NCBI GenBank assembly: GCA_964343305.1
Contig: CAYFJO010000040.1
Coordinates: 1 to 43,638 of the forward strand
From: CAYFJO01 sp964343305
GTDB lineage: Bacteria > Planctomycetota > Planctomycetia > Pirellulales > Pirellulaceae
DNA length: 43,638 bases
Direction of reading: 5' to 3'
Part shown: in pieces, positions 40,889 to 43,638 of the stretch
How positions within the stretch are numbered: the first letter of the stretch is position 1
How the letters are laid out: every line of letters starts with the position of its first letter
Program-made: the position numbers and the translations under genes
Notes under the pieces: generated by a model
What the model was told of the DNA's origin: nothing
What the model saw: the letters and a program-made list of their open reading frames with translations, nothing else
The model's database searches: none

Positions 40889-42022
40889 TCACTCGCGGCT
40901 GTTGGACGCACGACTCCAGCCAGCCATTTTCGATTCGTAAAACTCTGTGTAGCGATTTGCTTCGATCGCCTCTCGAGCGGCGGTGACCAGTCGTTGGTAA
41001 TAGGTGAGATTGTGTGCGGACAATAGGATCGGTCCCAACATTTCCTCGGCTTGAAAAAGATGGCGCAGATATCCGCGACTGTGCTGACAGGCGGGGCAAG
41101 GGCAGGACTGGTCCAGCGGACGCGCATCGTCACGGTGCTTCAGGTTTCGCATGCGTAGCGGACCCTCGTCCGTGAAGGCCAGCGCGTTGCGGCCGTTGCG
41201 GGTTGGCATCACACAGTCAAACATGTCGACGCCGCGGCGGATGGCCTCCAGGATGTCCTCCGGACGACCGACTCCCATTAAGTACCTCGGGCAATCCGCC
41301 GGTAACACTGGACAAGTCACATCGAGCATTCGATACATGTCCACGGGCGGCTCGCCGACACTCAGGCCGCCGATCGCGTAGCCAGCGAAATTCATTTCAA
41401 CAAGTTGTCCCGCACATTCCACTCGCAGATCCGGGTCCAGGCCACCTTGGACGATGGCAAACAGCGTCTGGTCCGTTCGACTCGCCGCTTGCTGGCAACG
41501 CCGAGCCCAACGCACGGTTCGCTCACAAGCATCGCGAACCACATCGGGCTCCGCCGGCAAGGGAGTCACATGATCCAATACCATCGCGATGTCGCTGCCC
41601 AAGGCTTCCTGGATTTCGACCGCGCGTTCCGGCGAGAGGATCATCTCATGACCGTCGATGTGAGAACGAAATGTTGCGGCCGCTTCGTCGACCTTCGTCC
41701 GTTGCGCGAGGCTGACAAGTTGAAACCCGCCGCTGTCGGTGAGTATCGGGCCAGTCCATCCCGAAAACTCGTGCAAGCCGCCAAGTTTGGCGACTACCTG
41801 GTCACCAGGACGAAGCGCCAGATGATAGGTGTTGCCCAGGATGATTTGTGCGCCGGTCGCACGCACCATGTCGACGGTTAAGCCTTTGACCGTGGCTTGC
41901 GTGCCGACTGGCATGAAAGTCGGCAGATCGATCGAACCGTGTGGCGTGTGAAACGTGCTGCGGCGCGCGTGCGAGCCAGTGTCCGTCGAAAGCAGATCAA
42001 AAGAAAAAGGTGACTTGGTCAC
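40889..42022 (-). CDS. tgt: Queuine tRNA-ribosyltransferase (tRNA-guanine transglycosylase)
   Basis: The 377-residue enzyme exchanges G34 of GUN-anticodon tRNAs for preQ1 in queuosine synthesis. It has the general acid Asp96 in TDSGGFQ, nucleophile Asp269 in DMFDCVMPTRNGRNA, and the zinc site C307-x-C309-x2-C312 with a later His in SAHNLTYY. The length is typical. The start codon is GTG at 42022, which lies inside a palindrome GGTGAC-TTG-GTCACC, and the ribosome site is weak (AGGG). No queC/D/E/F or queA gene is in the window. Confidence 0.95.
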   Translation of the reverse strand: MTKSPFSFDLLSTDTGSHARRSTFHTPHGSIDLPTFMPVGTQATVKGLTVDMVRATGAQIILGNTYHLALRPGDQVVAKLGGLHEFSGWTGPILTDSGGFQLVSLAQRTKVDEAAATFRSHIDGHEMILSPERAVEIQEALGSDIAMVLDHVTPLPAEPDVVRDACERTVRWARRCQQAASRTDQTLFAIVQGGLDPDLRVECAGQLVEMNFAGYAIGGLSVGEPPVDMYRMLDVTCPVLPADCPRYLMGVGRPEDILEAIRRGVDMFDCVMPTRNGRNALAFTDEGPLRMRNLKHRDDARPLDQSCPCPACQHSRGYLRHLFQAEEMLGPILLSAHNLTYYQRLVTAAREAIEANRYTEFYESKMAGWSRASNSRE

Positions 42023-42023
42023 C
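42009..42023. repeat. Palindrome GGTGAC-TTG-GTCACC over the tgt start codon
   Basis: Six-base perfect arms include the GTG start of tgt. A further GGTGACAGGGTAGCC on the minus strand lies just upstream, so the area contains repeated GGTGAC units. In mRNA the hairpin would sequester the start codon, or the sequence may be a dispersed repeat fragment that supplied a new start. Confidence 0.5.
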
Positions 42024-42068
42024 TGGCTACCCTGTCACCTACTGGCGTTGAAATGGATTGGCAAATCA

Positions 42069-42100
42069 GACTTCCGAAGTCTGGGAAGACTTCGGAAGTC
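42069..42100. terminator. Perfect 14-bp hairpin after the TPR-alphaCTD gene
   Basis: GACTTCCGAAGTCT and AGACTTCGGAAGTC enclose a GGGA loop. It lies just past the stop of the gene at 42112 and upstream of tgt, on the same strand. There is no T-run, so termination is uncertain. It belongs to the same GAAGTC-type palindromes as 28271-28327. Confidence 0.55.
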
Positions 42101-42111
42101 GGGCGTTTTGG

Positions 42112-43437
42112 CTAATCGCCGCGTAGTTTCAAGCCCATGATCGTGAGTTTCTCACGCACTTCGTTGAGACTGGTCACGCCAAAGTTTTTGCTTTCCAACA
42201 GGTCGTCTCCGGTCTTGCGAACCAACTCGCCAATCGTGCCCAGGCCGAGGCGAACCATGCACTTGCGGGCACGCACCGACAAGTTGAGGTCGGCGATTGG
42301 CCGCTCCAGTAATGCCTGTTCGTCGGGGCTCATGTTGGACGTGTCGACCTGTTGTTCGACTTCGACCTGTTGATCGGCGAACTGTCCAAGTTCCAATCCC
42401 TTCGACGACAACATGTCGCGGATTTCGACCAGTGAAGTTTCACCGAAGTTCTTGCTCGACAACAGCGATTGCTCGGATGTTCGCGTCAAGTCGCCCAGCG
42501 TGTTGACACCCATCTTCTGTAAACAGTTTCGGCTGCGGACCGACAATTCGAAATCCGTGACCGGAATGTTCAGCACTTGCGAAAGCCGATCACGGCGTTT
42601 TTGTGCTTCCTCGTCATAGAACATGTCGCCCGACGCCGACGCATCTTTGAGAAACAGTCTAGCTCGTTGGTGAGTCGGATGGATGTCCAAAATGCGCTGG
42701 TAGCATTGTTGGGCCTTGCTGTAGTGCTCGCGGTCTTCCCAAAGGATGCCCAGGTTCAGCAGAGCGCCAACGTGTGCGGGAAATGTGCTGGACGAACGCT
42801 CGTACAGATCCAACGCAATCTCGTCATTTCCGCGGCGATCGTTTTCCAGACCCAAACCAAATAAGGCCCCTGCATGATTACCATTAGCTTCCACAGCTCG
42901 TTCATACAGCGCGACAACTTCGGATGGATTATCGCCCAGCGCCGCCACCGTGGCCCCACGTTGGTAAAGGTATTCGGCTGTCTGCTCAACGGGGCCGTAC
43001 AATTCGTTCAGCGTCTTCATCGCGCCTTCGTTGTCCAGCGCGTTGCGTTGCGCTTCGGCAATGGCCAGTGCACACTGGTCGCCGCCGTAACCGGCACTCT
43101 TGGCGGCTTCGTAACACTGAATCGCTTCTTCGAATCGGTTCAACGCAAAGCGTGTTCTGCCAAGATAGAATTGGGCAATGGCTCCACCGTCGGCGTTCTT
43201 CAGCGTCTCTTCGGCCAGGCGAAACTTGCCCAACAGGTAGTAACACACACCCAACCGAACCGCCATCGCGGGACTGCGATCCTCCTGCACCTCCAGCTCG
43301 TTCACCAGATCCTTTAGCACGCCAAACTGCGAAAAGTCTTCAGTAAGGGCGCTGGAAAGCTGATCGATTTCGGTGGGACCAAAGGAACTGTTCGAAAGGA
43401 CGATTTCTTTCAGATCAAATTCCAAGGCCTGTGCCAT
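42112..43437 (-). CDS. TPR protein with two C-terminal RNA polymerase alpha-CTD domains
   Basis: The 441-residue product has TPR-type helical repeats (about residues 40-265; for example AIAQFYLGRTRFALNRFEEAIQCYEAAK split over 85-113, and AQQCYQRILDIHPTHQRARL). Two copies of the RNA polymerase alpha C-terminal domain follow: about 292-350 (FELSVRSRNCLQKMGVNTLGDL...SSKNFGETSLVEIRDML) and about 383-440 (LNLSVRARKCMVRLGLGTIGEL...ESKNFGVTSLNEVREKL). Both keep the NFG-TSL-E signature of the helix-hairpin-helix used by alpha-CTD to contact DNA and activators. There is no alpha N-terminal domain, so it is not RpoA. It could act as a transcription adaptor linking proteins to UP-element-like DNA. It lies between tRNA-Thr and tgt. 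Confidence 0.9.
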   Translation of the reverse strand: MAQALEFDLKEIVLSNSSFGPTEIDQLSSALTEDFSQFGVLKDLVNELEVQEDRSPAMAVRLGVCYYLLGKFRLAEETLKNADGGAIAQFYLGRTRFALNRFEEAIQCYEAAKSAGYGGDQCALAIAEAQRNALDNEGAMKTLNELYGPVEQTAEYLYQRGATVAALGDNPSEVVALYERAVEANGNHAGALFGLGLENDRRGNDEIALDLYERSSSTFPAHVGALLNLGILWEDREHYSKAQQCYQRILDIHPTHQRARLFLKDASASGDMFYDEEAQKRRDRLSQVLNIPVTDFELSVRSRNCLQKMGVNTLGDLTRTSEQSLLSSKNFGETSLVEIRDMLSSKGLELGQFADQQVEVEQQVDTSNMSPDEQALLERPIADLNLSVRARKCMVRLGLGTIGELVRKTGDDLLESKNFGVTSLNEVREKLTIMGLKLRGD

Positions 43438-43561
43438 GACATAGTTCTCCGCTAAACAAGGGTCGTTGAATTATCCGGGGCGTTGAGTTGTCTAAGTCGC
43501 TGAAGGGGAAACCAAACGGCTTGCGATGGTTGCCAGCCAGCAGCTCTAGGTGGAACGAAAG

Positions 43562-43635
43562 AGCCAGCGGTGGGAATCGAACCCACAACCCCCGCATTAC
43601 GAATGCGGTGCTCTGCCAATTGAAGCTACGCTGGC
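43562..43635 (-). tRNA. tRNA-Thr (anticodon CGU)
   Basis: Read on the minus strand, the acceptor GCCAGCG pairs with CGCTGGC, with a D-arm in TAGCTTCAATTGGCAGAGCA. The anticodon stem CCGCA/TGCGG encloses TTCGTAA, giving anticodon CGU for the threonine codon ACG. The T-arm GTGGG-TTCGATT-CCCAC is normal. The discriminator is U, and CCA is not encoded. It ends 124 bases upstream of the TPR-alphaCTD gene on the same strand. Confidence 0.95.
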
Positions 43636-43638
43636 AAG

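Noticed and set aside
1..43638. CRISPR array, prophage or integrase
   Set aside because: No regularly spaced repeats with unique spacers and no phage, recombinase or cas-like product was seen on either strand.

Overview
The window looks like a chromosomal piece of a planctomycete (Planctomycetota, plausibly Pirellulales or Planctomycetales). The evidence is the gene families: DUF1549/DUF1553, DUF1501 and WD40 genes in one block, a secreted PPC-domain protein, an exported sulfatase beside sialidase-like, ceramidase-like and acetyl-xylan-esterase-like enzymes, a TPR protein ending in two RNA polymerase alpha C-terminal domains, and an alternative complex III operon. Intergenic regions carry many short palindromic repeats. 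No integrase, transposase, phage gene, CRISPR array or rRNA was seen.

Layout. (1) 2-5497: alternative complex III genes actB (cut by the left edge), actC, actD, actE and actF, tightly packed or overlapping; a 112-bp hairpin element lies in frame inside actB. (2) 5.5-7.9 kb: a small Cys-rich protein, a small membrane protein and a DmeF-type Co/Ni exporter. (3) 7.9-11.9 kb: an NtrC-type sigma-54 activator, divergent from a CBS-domain gene and a bifunctional APH-like/AAA kinase gene preceded by a near-consensus sigma-54 promoter. The set resembles a stress or dormancy module. (4) 12.0-15.1 kb: a reactive-sulfur operon with an ArsR repressor, two copies of a candidate operator, a tiny membrane ORF whose frame continues through an in-frame TGA followed by a SECIS-like hairpin (candidate selenoprotein), CoA-disulfide reductase-rhodanese, and a YgaP-type membrane rhodanese. 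An antisense response-regulator fragment overlaps its end.

(5) 15.3-26.3 kb: a glycoconjugate-degradation island with sulfatase, ceramidase-like protein, SGNH hydrolase-sialidase fusion, an unrecognised secreted protein, a sialidase and a two-domain esterase. Related ~110-bp palindromic repeats, all in one orientation, separate the transcription units. (6) 26.3-34.1 kb: an unknown protein, mannose-6-phosphate isomerase, the PPC protein, an FmdB-type zinc ribbon, a membrane-anchored alpha/beta hydrolase and a zinc-ribbon membrane protein. (7) 34.2-38.6 kb: the DUF1549/DUF1553, DUF1501 and WD40 block. (8) 38.7-43.6 kb: housekeeping and regulation, with an ExeA-like AAA ATPase, rsmE, a small secreted protein, tgt, the TPR-alphaCTD protein and tRNA-Thr(CGU).

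The leads I find most interesting are the candidate selenoprotein at the head of the persulfide operon, the self-contained sigma-54 module with promoter and upstream palindrome, the TPR-double-alphaCTD protein, the hairpin element translated inside actB, and the repeat-partitioned glycan island. Functions are assigned from motifs and family knowledge only; no database search was possible.
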